Source of the DNA: Saxidomus purpurata
Lineage: Eukaryota; Mollusca; Bivalvia; Venerida; Veneridae
Length of the DNA: 64,000 nucleotides
Assembly (NCBI GenBank): GCA_022818135.1
Contig: JAFMSR010000015.1
Span: 23,777,206-23,841,205 of the forward strand
Reading direction: 5' to 3'
Shown piece after piece: positions 20,578 through 32,113 of this stretch. Position 1 is the stretch's first letter; each line of letters begins with the position of its first letter. The notes under the pieces are model-generated. The model had not been told where the DNA came from. It worked only from the letters and a program-made list of their open reading frames with translations, and made no database searches. Both the position numbers and the translations under genes were made by a program.

Positions 20578-20725
20578 CTATAATACGAATGCACGATAAA
20601 ACAGTCATTAAACAGTTTATGCTTTGGTCTGTTTGTCTATAAAATGTCTGTATGTAATATGGGTCTGTGTTTGGAGTCTAATTATTGAGACTAACCCCTT
20701 TCACAGATCTGATATTTTATAACTG

Positions 20726-20983
20726 TCACACCTCTAAACACTTCTGCATTTCGCCCTTCAAATTGTTGTAGGTCAATGGTTTAAGTCCCAAATAGCAACG
20801 TTTACATGATTTTGATTCTGATAGTAACACGCCGAATTCAACGATACAACGACCTTTCCATCCGAAACGACTTGTACTTTTCCCTAGTTTTACATTATTA
20901 AATAGCGGACACATGGTATCTTTACAATCACGTCCTGCACATACATGTCCAACACTGTAATTTAGTTCTGCTTTCACATTAGA
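20726..20983 (-). CDS. Candidate terminal exon of an unidentified Cys-rich protein
   Basis: On the minus strand an acceptor-like TTTTGTCCTCAG is followed at 20983 by 85 open codons starting SNVKAELNYSVGHVCAG and ending in a stop at 20726. Seven cysteines are spaced C-x4-C-x4-C-x20-C-x13-C-x2-C-x18-C (VCAGRDCKDTMCPLF, GWKGRCIVEFG, SKSCKRCYLGL). The composition looks more protein-like than other open frames here. I do not recognise the family. No upstream exon is identified. It could be a chance frame or a transposon remnant. Confidence 0.35.
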   Translation of the reverse strand, partial: SNVKAELNYSVGHVCAGRDCKDTMCPLFNNVKLGKSTSRFGWKGRCIVEFGVLLSESKSCKRCYLGLKPLTYNNLKGEMQKCLEV

Positions 20984-21154
20984 CTGAGGACAAAACGTCT
21001 GCTTCTAACGTTTTTTTCTTGCAGAATCTCCCATTACGGGTCACGTTTAGCCGGCATGTTGCAACCGCCAAGAACGACAACTCAAGCGTATTACAACGAT
21101 AAAAACAGAGTAATCCGCTTACTTACGAAAAGTACCGACATCGCCCGGAAAGGA

Positions 21155-22140
21155 CCGATCCGTTATGGGTCGAATACCTTAAATGAATTAACTGAAGGAA
21201 GATTTCTGATACCTGGTGGTATGGTTCTCCATACATTTGCGCTGCTGTATGTGAATGAATCTTTTAAATAAACTGATCTTAGTTTCAGTGGAACAATATC
21301 AAGACGTTCAGTTGAACTTAGATTATATCTGCTATTGGTTTAAAAAGTTATAAGATTTGAAATACAATTCGGAACTTGTATATTTTTACACTTGTAAACA
21401 AGTAGCCCCATGTGATTATTACATCTATTTTCAAACGAAAGCCATTTTAATTTTCTGAACATATCACATGAATTAGTTCGTAATGGTTCATTTAATAATT
21501 CTTTTGAATTTTCGTTATTCTATTAATATTTTTTTATTCCTTTTCCCCACACAGTACAACAATAGTCAAATAATGGCATAATATATGCGTTATAATACAT
21601 TCGCTTCATGTCCTCAGACAAGAAGTATATATAATGTGTTTTAATAATGCTACTTTTGAGTTAAGTTTACTACATACTTTTGATATTTCCATGTTATTAA
21701 TACATATTCCTAGGAGTTTTGAGTGATAACATTTTCTATCAGAGTTCGTCCTATTTTCAATTTTAACTCTCTAACTGTTTTGATTTTATGTTTTGAAAAA
21801 AACAACATACATTTTGTTTTTGTAGGGTGCAAAGGCATATTATTCAGTATACACCATTCATTTATACTGTTTAGACTTTTTTGAAGATTATTTTCTATGT
21901 CAGAAACATTATAACTTGATCTATAAAGAGTTGAGTCGTCTGCATAAAAATCAATATTAGCAGACTTGGCTGTCAGTGCAATATCATTGATATAAATAAG
22001 AAATAGAAGGGGCCCAAGTATGGATCCTTGCGGAACACCTGATTTTACAATTCTAGCTTTAGAGAATGTATTGTTTACTTTAATTGTCTGTGTCCGGTTG
22101 CTTAGATATGATTCAAATAGTTTTAATGACTTGTCTGAAA
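21155..22140 (-). pseudogene. LINE lineage 1, RT palm to C-terminus
   Basis: The most complete RT core of its lineage here, on the minus strand. From about 22140: [52 protein letters not shown] (catalytic YADD intact), NEWCILNNMPLHPTKTKC, YYNAYIMPLFDYCCTVWGKG. After frameshifts come MFRKLKWLSFENRCN, GLLVYKCKN, LRSVYLKDSFTYSSANVW and GIRNLPSVNLFKV near 21160. Frameshifts and stops break it. The 5' half and 3' UTR are absent. Plus-strand frames over it are antisense shadows. Confidence 0.9.
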
Positions 22141-22259
22141 AGATTAGAATGACCCAACAAATACGCCTTACAACAAGAAATGGCTTCGTCCATGACGCTT
22201 ATATGTTAATGTTAATCTCGATATATGGTGAACATGTGTGCATGTTAATTTAAAATCCG

Positions 22260-23079
22260 GTATGTAAATCAGAACACAAGAGTACAGTCGCATGATCCCT
22301 AAATGTTACCTTGACATTAAATATGTCACATTATTGTGAATTTTGACCGAAGTTCCATAACTATCTTTAAATGTCTCGATAATGTGGCCATTATCAGATC
22401 TATAATATTCAATGCCATTTAGGGAACACTGGCCCAAGGTGATCCAAAGCCATACATATATTGTTCGGTGAGTACTTTGGATTCAGACGGATTTAAGACC
22501 ATATTGTTTCAATATTATATTTCAGATTTCGGTTAAATGTTTCGGCAGCACTATATTAAAGATATTAGAATACTTGGCAAGAAACACTTTCGTTTACTAT
22601 AAGAATACAGCGTAATTTAAGATTGTGAAAATAGAGTAAATGGAAATGAAATCACAGGTAGTGTAATAACATCGTACCTCGGAATTTCAATCACTGACGC
22701 ATTAAAGCAGCGGCCAGCTGGCAGAAGTACAACTGGAACGCTAAGACCTGTCTATAGTATTTTAAATTCCACAAGGAATTGCAAAAACAGTAATTATCTT
22801 CGTTTATCAAAACATCAAATCGCTGCACATTTCACTCACCTGTTAATTTTATACATCAGTCGAGAACGTATTTATGCCGCGTGTAGACGTAAACTAAAAT
22901 TGAATTTTCCAGGATGCCACAATAGCTGGGCTTATCTCAATAGCGCTATTTTTTTTAAACAAAGATTTTAAGCGATTCACGATTTATCCACATGCTAGTT
23001 CAGAAATATTCTAAATAAAATTCAACGTGATATGCGTCCATTTTTGTGTGTTAGTAAGAATATACATAATTGCAGGCCA
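22260..23079. other. No gene recognised
   Basis: AT-rich. No frame or repeat with a recognisable identity. Confidence 0.4.
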
Positions 23080-23277
23080 AGGGGTCAGATACATTAGGTG
23101 GTGTATTTGGGATTAATTGTCAAATAAAAAACTGGGATACACCTTTATTTTCTTTACTTAGGATTGATAAAAATAAACCGATTAATAAGTATGAAAATTA
23201 AAGGTTTATTTTTTCCAGGTTTTTATTTCACAATTAATCCCCAAAATACCATCTAAACAGTTAACCGGGCCCCTTTG
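23080..23277. repeat. Small foldback/MITE (~195 bp)
   Basis: Left GGGGTCAGATACATTAGG with TTTGGGATTAATTGT; right ACAATTAATCCCC with GTTAACCGGGCCCC, inverted, with an inner pair AAAAACTGG/CCAGGTTTTT. Identity of the outer ends is imperfect. No certain target-site duplication. Confidence 0.6.
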
Positions 23278-23451
23278 ATCGCTGGTACATATATATTGAC
23301 ATATATTGTATATGTTGACAGTAAATCAGGGGAGGGGATAACATGCATTCTGTTATTCAAGTGTATAACAACGAAAAAAGTTCACAAACACCATCCAGCG
23401 TAGCACCCACTTGCAATCATTCCTACGCACAGAGAAATGAATCTCGCTATG

Positions 23452-24480
23452 AAACAAGAGCGCAATTATGACCTTATATTGCTCACCTGAATACCATTGT
23501 TCCAAAAGACAAGAAGAAGGTCAAAAGACTTATAAAAGTATCTATGACCGAGGACAATTTTTCAATCTGCTTGCAAAGCTGTAGCATGTAGAGTGTTCAA
23601 AGTGGGTTTGTTATGATTTTACCTGTAGTCCACTTGACCTAGTGTCGAGCCTTGGCTAGAGTTAATCAAATTTCGGAATTATTGTTTTCAAGATAATTGG
23701 GTATAAGATGTGGATTCTACATTGTTCATCGTTTTTTTATCATTTAACATGGAGACAAGCATACTTTCCACTTTTCAAGATGACTGGAGATAAAATATGG
23801 CCGCTACAATGTTCACAATGTTTTTTTCTATGATTTGACCTAGTGTCCTACTTTTTTATCCCTGGTCATCTTGTTTCAAACTAGTGCCTTTGTTACACTG
23901 TAAAAAATTACCGTTACTTTTACGGTCATTCGACATTAAATACTGACGGTGCCTGTCCCGAACGGTGTTTTTACGTCCTAAATATAGATGACGGAGAAAT
24001 CACGTAAAAACAAAGGATTATGGGATACGCAGGAATTTCATTAGGAGGCACATGGTGTGATAGTTTGGTACCACTGATCCCGATGTAATTGACATAGAGT
24101 CACCAAACTTCACACAAATGTTCTTGTGCACCTGGTTGTTAGTTTACCAAATGGACAGTACATGATCTATATATAAGGACACTGGGTCCAGCTGCATATT
24201 TTTGTACTGTAATAGTATTCGGTATAGTATCTTTAATGTTACGGGCTCTTCACATTTCCATTTACGGTTGACCGTAAAAAAATACAGTGAAAGAACTGGA
24301 AGCCAGCTGCCATGTCTTTTAACGTAAATTCAACGGTAATTTTTTACAGTGTACCAAGTTTCGCATTTGATCGAAAGTTTATCAAAATAATCATTCTGAC
24401 TAAATCTTAAGATAAAATGCTATATAATGTGGATTCTAGAGTATTCACAAGATTTTTCTATGATTTGACTGCGTAATGCA
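23452..24480 (+). repeat. Degenerate family B-like tandem-core repeat
   Basis: Opens ACAAGAGCGCAATTATGACC with ATTGCTCACCTGAATACC, echoing family A/B ends. Later blocks (TTTCTATGATTTGACC, CCAAGTTTCGCATTTGATC, AATAATCATTCTGAC) match family B core units. It is heavily diverged and split by a MITE at 23896-24351. Confidence 0.6.
23896..24351. mobile_element. 456-bp MITE with TA target site (Tc1/mariner-like)
   Basis: Near-perfect 19-20-bp terminal inverted repeats, CACTGTAAAAAATTACCGTT and AACGGTAATTTTTTACAGTG. TA on both sides (23894-23895, 24352-24353) fits Tc1/mariner-type insertion. Inner TTACGGT/ACCGTAA copies recur near the ends. Removing it joins TTTGT-TACCAAGTTTC, restoring the family B core motif. 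Confidence 0.8.
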
Positions 24481-25636
24481 GTTTTAAACTCTGCCTACAA
24501 AACATAGGGACAAATGATAGTGAAATGGCTTCAAAGTTTCAATTACATAAAAGTAATATTACGTATGCCATTCCATTTATAAGTCAATATCTTACCGAAT
24601 TTGATATTTTAAAGACTGATTCTTTAACATCAACATTTAACACAGGGGGGCATTTTTTCTCCAAATGCATTTTCAGTGAAAAAGTCTCATCTTGTATATA
24701 ATTTTGAACACAAAAATGCCACAGAAATAGATTGTAACCTTTTAGGTACGTCTATGGGAGGAAGACGTCGTTTGTCATCGCCTCAAGAAAGTGTCGCAGA
24801 CCAGTGCAAATACTTTGGGACTACTATACTTGTTAAAGAACACATACGTTGTCTTTATATAGAATATAGAAGGGACCACCGGGTAGATTGTGGTCTGGAG
24901 AGTAGCACACACGGTTTATAGCGTATTCTGGGTTAGAGGAGGCGCCACTCGAAGTATTTTCACTTTTAAGTGTATTAGATCTTGAGATCTGACAAAGTAA
25001 CAGCAAATCTCACTTTTAAGTTTATTTGACAGCCTTTATTTTATTTCATAGAAATACGTACAAACGTACTTGGGTACGAATTTCGAGCCTACTTTGTGTT
25101 CATTTATTCTGTTACTTGATCTGTTTATTTGGTGATTTGAACTTATCATAAGGTGAATTTGTTGTCTCTGGGTCATTCTCTTACAAACATCTGTACCCAT
25201 TTGCCACGAACGACAAGTATTTTCGTTTTGTAACTCCCGCCATATTGGATTTCTGTTTACATTTCATCTTGTTGTGATCGGACTAATTTCCGTAGATATC
25301 CGATGGTTTTCGCTTTTAAACATGATTGAATTCGACCGTTTGTAGTACCACCAGAAAATCAAGCGAAATCGACCGGGATACAAATTTGACACCATTCAGT
25401 GCCTAACCATTCAGTGCCTAATTGATATTCATGGGACGTAACTCGTATGGATTTTGCATTGCGAGGTTTTAGGAATCCTCGAGATGACAAACAAATACAT
25501 ATTACATCGGATTTGATGTATTTACTTCTCCATCAAAACTTTAAAGACAGTCAATAAAATTAATTTACTTTGCGATAAATGTATAGACTGTATCAATATA
25601 TATACACTCGGCATATGGCCGGACGGCCTCGCTATT
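24481..25636. other. No gene recognised
   Basis: Includes an 81-codon plus frame at 24676-24921 with no recognisable domain. A short inverted AGATCTTGAGATCT sits near 24980. Confidence 0.4.
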
Positions 25637-25640
25637 TTAA

Positions 25641-25971
25641 AGGTCCAATACTAAGGAAAGCGAAAATTAAAATATACTCTAAAACCACAGAAATAAGTTA
25701 TTTGTAATAAAAAATGAAAGTTGGTAGATAGAAATTCTAAATAAATCACAGTACATTTACAATTATTTTTCTATGCATTATGAAGAAAGTTAAAAATACC
25801 TGGGTGGTCATTTTGTCGATTCACTGAGACATAATACACATACTTTTCTTCGTGTTCCAAACACTTTCTGTAAATTTTAACCTGACAGTCTTCATTATTC
25901 AGTGTCTTACATAAGGTAATGTACTTGCCATTGAAATAGCTGTCACTTAATTTTCGCTTAGTAGTGGACCT
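25641..25971. mobile_element. 331-bp MITE with TTAA target site (piggyBac-like)
   Basis: TTAA at 25637-25640 and 25972-25975. Terminal inverted repeats: AGGTCCAATACTAAGG then GCGAAAATTAA on the left; TTAATTTTCGCTTAG then TAGTGGACCT on the right. Because TTAA is palindromic, it may be counted in the repeat or the duplication. No coding capacity. Confidence 0.75.
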
Positions 25972-26663
25972 TTAAGTAACGAAAACTCCCGGATGTGGCG
26001 TCACACTAAAACCTCCTATAGGTCAAAATGATTTCGCTTTGATCTGTTAGGTGATTCAATGTCCGATAAACCATTCATTTGCATGAACTAATATAAATTG
26101 AATCAATCATCAGATAAAACATTACATATTTAGATTTCTCATCATCAGGTGGTTTTCTTTTCTTGGGCATTTTCGTAATAATTAGTTTTCAACGTAGATC
26201 GTATATGTCTGCTTAAATTTCAGCGAAATTAGGTCAGATATGTATTAGGGTTGTACAGGATGTGTATATTAAGCGACAAACATCACTTAATACTATGTTT
26301 TGATATCCTAAAATGTATAATAAAATCAAAATGTTCAAAAATAAACAAATCAAACTATGAAATAAATAAAACGCATAAAACCTTTAAGTTATCAGAAAAC
26401 ATAACCCCCTATAAATGGACTATTTCTCCATGGCCTATACCATACACATATTGGGGGCATAAGTTTAAGTACATAACAAAGCAAAAATCTCTAATAAAAT
26501 ATTGTAATAAAATGATCAGATAAGGTGTTCAATAGACAATACATTTTTTTAAAAACTTGAATATACTGAAAATATATGAGAAAATGATTTTGAAATGTTA
26601 ACCACACCTGACCAACCTACGTGTACAAATGAGCAGTTCCTCTCCAGGATAAATATTTTACAA

Positions 26664-27262
26664 ACAAGAGCTGTCCCTCATAAGTGAGGAATGCACCCGA
26701 AAGAGGTGTCTCACAGTCTGTGTCCTCTCCATATGCTCAACAATTGTGCCATGTAATTCAAAACTCCTTCCGCATGCATACAGTATTCGATTACCTTCAA
26801 ACTCTCAGTGTGACCTTGTCCTTTGAGGTAGGGACGTGTGTCCTGCACGTGGCACGTCGTCTTGATGTGCTGAACATTTGTGCCAAGTTATTTTAAAATC
26901 CTTCAATGCATGACAAAGTTACAGTCCGGGCACGAATGTGTGCATATACAATGTAAACAAGATTCCATTACCTTTAAACTCTAAGTGTGACCTTGACCTT
27001 TATGGTAGGGATGTGGGCCTTGCACGCGACACGTCGGCTTGATGTGCTACACATGTTTGCCAAGTTATTTTAAAATCGTTCAATGCATGACAAAGTCACA
27101 GTCCGGCCACGAATGTGTGCATATATAGAGGATTCCATTACCTCCAAACTCTAAGTGTGGCCCTGTCCTTTGAGGTAGGGACGTGTGTCTTGCACGCGAC
27201 ACATTTTATTGATGTGCTGAACATTTATGCCAAATTATGTCAAAATCCTTCAACTGAAATAC
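26664..27262 (-). repeat. Tandem-core repeat family D, reverse orientation, truncated
   Basis: Starts ACAAGAGCTGTCCCTCATAA, the complement of the family D 3' terminus (GGGACAGCTCTTGT), then about three core units with TGATGTGCTGAACATTTG, AAAATCCTTCAATGCATGAC and ACAGTCCGG. The 5' terminus (TATGCCCCCG) is missing. Confidence 0.85.
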
Positions 27263-28660
27263 AGTTGAAACAGGCGTTAAAAACCGGTGTAAAAATATAA
27301 AAACTTTCCAATATTATAAAATTTTGTATATCCTAACCATAAATTGCATTTTAAATGAATAATGCATGTATTTACAAACTGTAGGCTAATGTTTCACAAT
27401 ATTGGTGCCACTTCTGATACTACAGCCATACAACATATGTTCCCGTCAATTTAAATACGAACCAGTTTTATGATAAGCTGTGGCGGGAAAGGATGCATGA
27501 ATATTTATCTGTTTCGCCACTGGCTGTGAGACTGTAGACAGAATTTATATCTTAGAAAATAGGAAACCGTTCAAGTATTTTCAATGTCTGGTATAAGGAA
27601 CTTTTTTATTGCACCGTCAACATATCTTGCTACCTTATTAAACAGTTTGCATCTAAATATATTACAGAATTTATCTAGACACGCATTCTTTGCGCACAGA
27701 CATTGTTTTGTGTCTATGCGCAGCTAATGGTATATGGAATACAACGTGTAATAATAAACCAGGGGGGCTGAAGTTCTCAGTACCAAAAACATGCCAAAAT
27801 AAACACTGAAAAAGTGTCAACAGTTCCGGTATTATTAAAGCCATTTAAAATATTTCATATAAGATGTCAGTCTATGCATTTCTTTCTGACAAGCTTCGTG
27901 TAGATTGGTAATAACAACATCTGCTAAATTGTAAACAAAGGTTTTCTCATTTTGACCCTGTGAGTCTGTTTTTGAAAATTAAATAAAAATTTCCGCGAGC
28001 AGGAAAATGTCGACTAAGGATAATTCATTTTGAAGATTTTTTGGATAAACATTTAAAATTGTAACACTCGTCTACTCAAAGAGGAATCACACATGTAATA
28101 AGCAATACCGAACTTCTTTAATTTTAAATGATCTTTTATTCAAATTTCCATTGATCAAGAATATATATTAAACGATCTGGTAATTTATGTGCTGTAGATC
28201 TCTGTGACTGGCTAATTATTGAAAACCAGATCATTTACAAAACATAATGAAAAAGGCAATCTTTGAAAAATTAAATAAAAACTTGTTTTAATAAGCTACA
28301 AATAAAAATGTAGTAGACAAAGAAAAAATCATAAATTATTTCTTTATTTACAGGAACTGACTTTCGGTGTGCCTGTCCTTTAAAAGTAAGGTAGTGATCT
28401 ATATTACTAGAGACGTTGAAATGTGATCGGTCAATTGCCCATTTCCTGCTAGTCAGCCAACCAGTATTGTTAGCAGATACTATTTTCTACGGAATTCCTA
28501 CATTACATTAGCGCAGTGTTTATAAACCATAACTCCAGCTCATATAACTCTTGTATTATCCCCCTTAGTTTATATTATAAAAATATGTTCAAGTCATATC
28601 TTTAAGACTACTGCAAGGATTCACTTGTTTTGTTTTGTTAATATTGTTTTGCGCATGCGT
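27263..28660. other. No gene recognised
   Basis: AT-rich. One clean hairpin, TGCGCACAGACA and TGTCTATGCGCA, sits near 27690-27722. Nothing else is supported. Confidence 0.4.
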
Positions 28661-28664
28661 ACCG

Positions 28665-29150
28665 GAAGGCGAAAGTACGATGACGAAAACGCGAAAGTAC
28701 GATGACGAAAACGGAAACACGATGACGAAAACGCGAAAACATGATGACGAAAACGCGAAAGTACGATGACGAAAACACGAAACCGCGAAAGTACGATGAC
28801 GAAACCGCGAAGCTACGATGATGAAAACGCGAAATTGTAGCGCATTTTCATCATCGTGTTTTCGCGTTTTCGTCATCGTACTTTCGCGTTTTCATCATCG
28901 TAGTTTCGCGTTTTCGTCATCGTACTTTCAAGATTTTGTGTTTTTCGCGTTTTCGTCATCGTACTTTCGAGTTTTCGTCATCGTGTTTTCGCGTTTTCGT
29001 CATCGTAGTTTCGCGTTTTCGTCATCGTACTTTCAAGATTTTGTGTTTTTCGCGTTTTCGTCGAGTTTTCGTCATCGTGTTTTTGCGTTTTCGTCATCGT
29101 GTTTTCGCGTTTTCGTCATCGTACTTTCGTGATTTCGTGTTTTCGCGTTT
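28665..29150. repeat. Palindromic 22-bp minisatellite
   Basis: Left half (about 28665-28835) is tandem GATGACGAAAACGCGAAAGTAC; right half (about 28840-29150) is the same unit inverted, TTTCGCGTTTTCGTCATCGT. The switch point is the non-repetitive ATTGTAGCGC near 28842. Variants include CACGATGACGAAAAC and CAAGATTTTGTGTTTTTCGC. Frames on both strands (RVFVIVLSRFRHR-like) are repeat artefacts. The left arm can pair with part of the right arm, giving a hairpin of well over 150 bp. Confidence 0.9.
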
Positions 29151-29406
29151 CAGGTTATTTCATTCATAGGCGATGGCCCTAACAGAATTCCGTAATTTTC
29201 AGATATTTATCAGAAAAAAACAGACTTTCCCGACTCGTATCTTATCATTATGAAAAAGGTTCAAGCCGAAAATAATCTTACACTAAAATTATCATTGGCG
29301 CCACAGGTTGTTCCCTACGTGTTATCTTCCTTATTTCTTCAAAGTGCACTAATAATCAACTTCATATTTTATATTCACTTGGGTATTTTATATTCACTTT
29401 GGTATT

Positions 29407-30474
29407 TTGTGCAATAAGTATTTGAATTCGGTGGCAACAACTGACACTGTTAATAGAAAACTAAAAAACACACTGCTAAGTCTGGTAAATATAGGGCTTC
29501 ATGACAGTGGGTTACATCCCTGTACATCGATTAAAATATTTAAATCGGTAGTTTTACCAAGAGCATTGTACGGCTGTGAAATATGGCCGGATACTAACGC
29601 TAGTCAACGTTTGCAGCTAGAAAAAACGCACAGATTTTGCATCAAACATATTCAGAATATCCCGATGTATACGCGGACAGATATTTGTCTAAGTCTGGTA
29701 GGGGCTTTGCCTTTAGAATATGAAATTGATATTAGGAAACTATTATTCCTAGGCCAGTTGTGTCGTGTCACTACGCGTCATATCTCTAGAAATGTATTTA
29801 CTTACAGGTTGATTTCTTATATCGACTACAATACGGAATTACAGCTGGGACTTATACCAATGATATTCAAAGTGTTAACAAAATATTCACTTAAACACCA
29901 TTTATTAGACTTTGTGAGCTCAGGCCAGTTTCCACGAAAACCTGCATCCGTAAGACAGTATATGATTATGCTCATTCTGCTTGGTTATCTAGAATTTCAT
30001 CAGACAGTAGTTTGTGCGATTTTCTCTTTATTAAACCTAGACTTCATCTCGTAGCTGAACTCTGGGCACTCGGTAGATCGTCGCCGTCTTTGGCAAGGCA
30101 TTTGTGATAACTGCGTCAAAATTATGGTCAAACTGTTCAGTGACAATTTTTCCAAGTGCTCCGAATGTTGTAGCTCTAGATTCTCTGTTTTATATTGTGA
30201 ACACATAGTATTGGACTGTCAATTTACCTTGCGTTACAGGATTGTCATTGGAAACATAATGCAATTTGCTGGATCTCAATTTTTAACAAAGTATTTGTCA
30301 TTAAACAGAAAACAGAAGATAGTTGGCTTACTTACAGGTTTCCGTAATATTTTAGATGACAATGAGCTGAATCATTCACTATTGGTGAGATTAGTTCCAG
30401 TTTTAAGTAAGTTATTGGAACACTTTAACAAGGCAAGATGGCGATATGGGAATAATGCGTCTTTTACACTTTAG
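29407..30474 (+). pseudogene. LINE lineage 2, C-terminal half of ORF2
   Basis: One frame of 356 codons with a single internal TAG (30052-30054) before the terminal stop. The first part has RKLKNTLLSLVNIGLHDSG, IKIFKSVVLPRALYGCEIW, LEKTHRFCIKHIQNIP and LSLVGALPLEYEIDIRKL, which is the thumb/connection region after the RT palm. After the stop come GICDNCVKIMV, FSKCSECCSS and LYCEHIVLDCQF: a Cys/His cluster typical of the C-terminal finger of such LINEs. The RT palm itself is absent, so this is a 5'-truncated copy. It probably belongs to the same lineage as 50608-53960, which lacks exactly this part. Confidence 0.85.
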
Positions 30475-31543
30475 GTATAGATACGACTACATAAGGCCAC
30501 AAATCTTTGACCATAAATTCTTACATGTAAGTCATACGACATATGATTATTTTAATTTCAATTGTTATGTCGAACTTTTTGTTCCTTTCCAGATTAACCG
30601 TGTAAAACGTATATAATACTGTAAACAAAACATTACTATGTAACCGTTGACACATTACTGCGACGCAAATATAGAGTTCCTTATAGTTTCGTTTTCGTAG
30701 TAAGGGCTTTGTATCTGTATAAGGGATTGGTATCTGATATGTTGTATTATGTCCGTTCCTAGTTTGTATAGTTTGTGCTTCATTCGTTTAGTTGTTTCTT
30801 GTCTTGTAAAAATATGTGTTTTGTTCTGTATTTTCTGTATCTGTCAATTTGTGCTGTATTTTGTATTCTCTTTATATTATATTATGTTGATATATATATG
30901 AATTATTTACGTACTTATATTATTAACCCATTCAAGAAAGACTGAAAACGCAAGAGTATTTTATTGTTTATTCTCATGTAGTATTATCCGTTGCATAGAA
31001 TGACCGAAAAAAAAAAAAACTCTCATTAAAAAAAAAGTTACACATTCTATTCGTTATTTTAAACCCCTATGCTTCTTACAGGCGCCTTTCATATAGATGG
31101 AACTGTAAGGTTTTAAAATCAGTGCGCTTGTGTGTGTCTCTTATAAAAGTGGGGTTTGATGAGCTCTTACATTTAATATTATTTTATTGTACAAGCTACA
31201 TATACATATTTATTATATACCTATAATTATTCTGCCAAAAAAAGCCTATATTCAACCATCAAATACGGCCTGACAGGAAAAAATCCGTATTGTATGTACG
31301 TGAAATACAAATAGCGCGGCTTAATTTGTAAGAGTGCATTCAATTGGCCCTAAAATGCACATGACGTTAATAACGTCGCTTTTGACTGGGTCATTACTAT
31401 TTGTTTATACGATGACGTCAATAAAATGGCGTCGCTTACTTGTATATTTCGTGCTAAAAAGGGTTTTTCTTCAATTTTATGCTTAGACTGTCATTTTAAT
31501 TTAGTTTATTCGCGCAGACAAGTGTCAAAAGAAACAAAATAAA
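30475..31543. other. LINE 3' flank, then no gene recognised
   Basis: The first few hundred bases may be LINE lineage 2 3' UTR, but no tail is evident. An A-rich stretch is at about 31009-31035. TGACGTCA occurs near 31413; a single cyclic-AMP-response-like site is not enough to claim a promoter. Confidence 0.4.
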
Positions 31544-31677
31544 AGGGTTATTAGTATAGTAATGTGATCCAATAGCCGGATTGGCTCTCGTCGAGGTCGG
31601 ATCAAACTCGCGTATGATCCGACACACGACTCTAGCAAATCCGGCAGGCTGGATCACGTTACTATACTAATAACCCT
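31544..31677. repeat. Foldback element (134 bp)
   Basis: Outer arms AGGGTTATTAGTATAGTAA and TTACTATACTAATAACCCT are perfect complements, extending inward through TGATCC/GGATCA and CCGGATT/AATCCGG. An inner palindrome GTCGGATCA/TGATCCGAC lies at the centre. No target-site duplication is evident. Confidence 0.85.
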
Positions 31678-32028
31678 ATTGTATAAAGGCAAGCACAATA
31701 TGTACAAGAAAAACTGTGATACAAAGTATCACAGCGGGCCCACAAACAAAACTCACATGTAAATATTTTGGAAATTAGTGATGGTTGATGTTTGGGCACG
31801 GCCCCAAAAGAACTCAAGGAGACCAATTCTGGTTGAACAAGCAAAAACTGTTACGATACCACCATTTACTGACGACACTTTACTGTTATCGAACAAATAT
31901 GAATACAGTATGTCTTAATTTTTCATTAGTTTGACATAAATGAAGATTTTTATCATTATTTGCCGTAAAACATTTAAATGGTTTAAAAGCTGAAATGATA
32001 AGTAAAACAGAATTTTTTTTTAAATTGA

Positions 32029-32113
32029 GTTTGGCTGAGATTCGAACTCATTCGTAAAAGTATGCCTGTATTGTTACATGTGCAGACACCTTTACCAACT
32101 ACACCACGGAGAC
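32029..32113 (-). other. tRNA-like sequence (SINE head or tRNA pseudogene)
   Basis: On the minus strand: A box-like TGGTGTAGTTGGTAAAGG about ten bases in and B box-like GAGTTCGAATCTC near the end, spaced as in a tRNA of about 85 bases. The acceptor ends (GTCTCCG and the 3' end) do not pair well, so it is unlikely to be a functional tRNA. Confidence 0.5.

Noticed and set aside
21024..21271. Plus frame after an acceptor-like TTTTTTTCTTGCAG (SHYGSRLAGMLQPPRTTT...)
   Set aside because: The second half is antisense to the LINE C-terminus, and the acceptor lies only 40 bp from the opposite-strand acceptor of the Cys-rich candidate. No donor or homology is seen.
22020..22253. Plus-strand 77-codon frame ([14 protein letters not shown]...)
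   Set aside because: Exact antisense of the LINE motif [13 protein letters not shown] on the minus strand.
28589..29169. Arg/Phe/Val-rich open frames (RVFVIVLSRFRHR-like)
   Set aside because: Translation of the 22-bp palindromic minisatellite; frames shift at every unit-length variant.
31400..31440. Promoter with a CRE (TGACGTCA)
   Set aside because: A single 8-mer with no adjacent gene, TATA box or CpG context; chance cannot be excluded.
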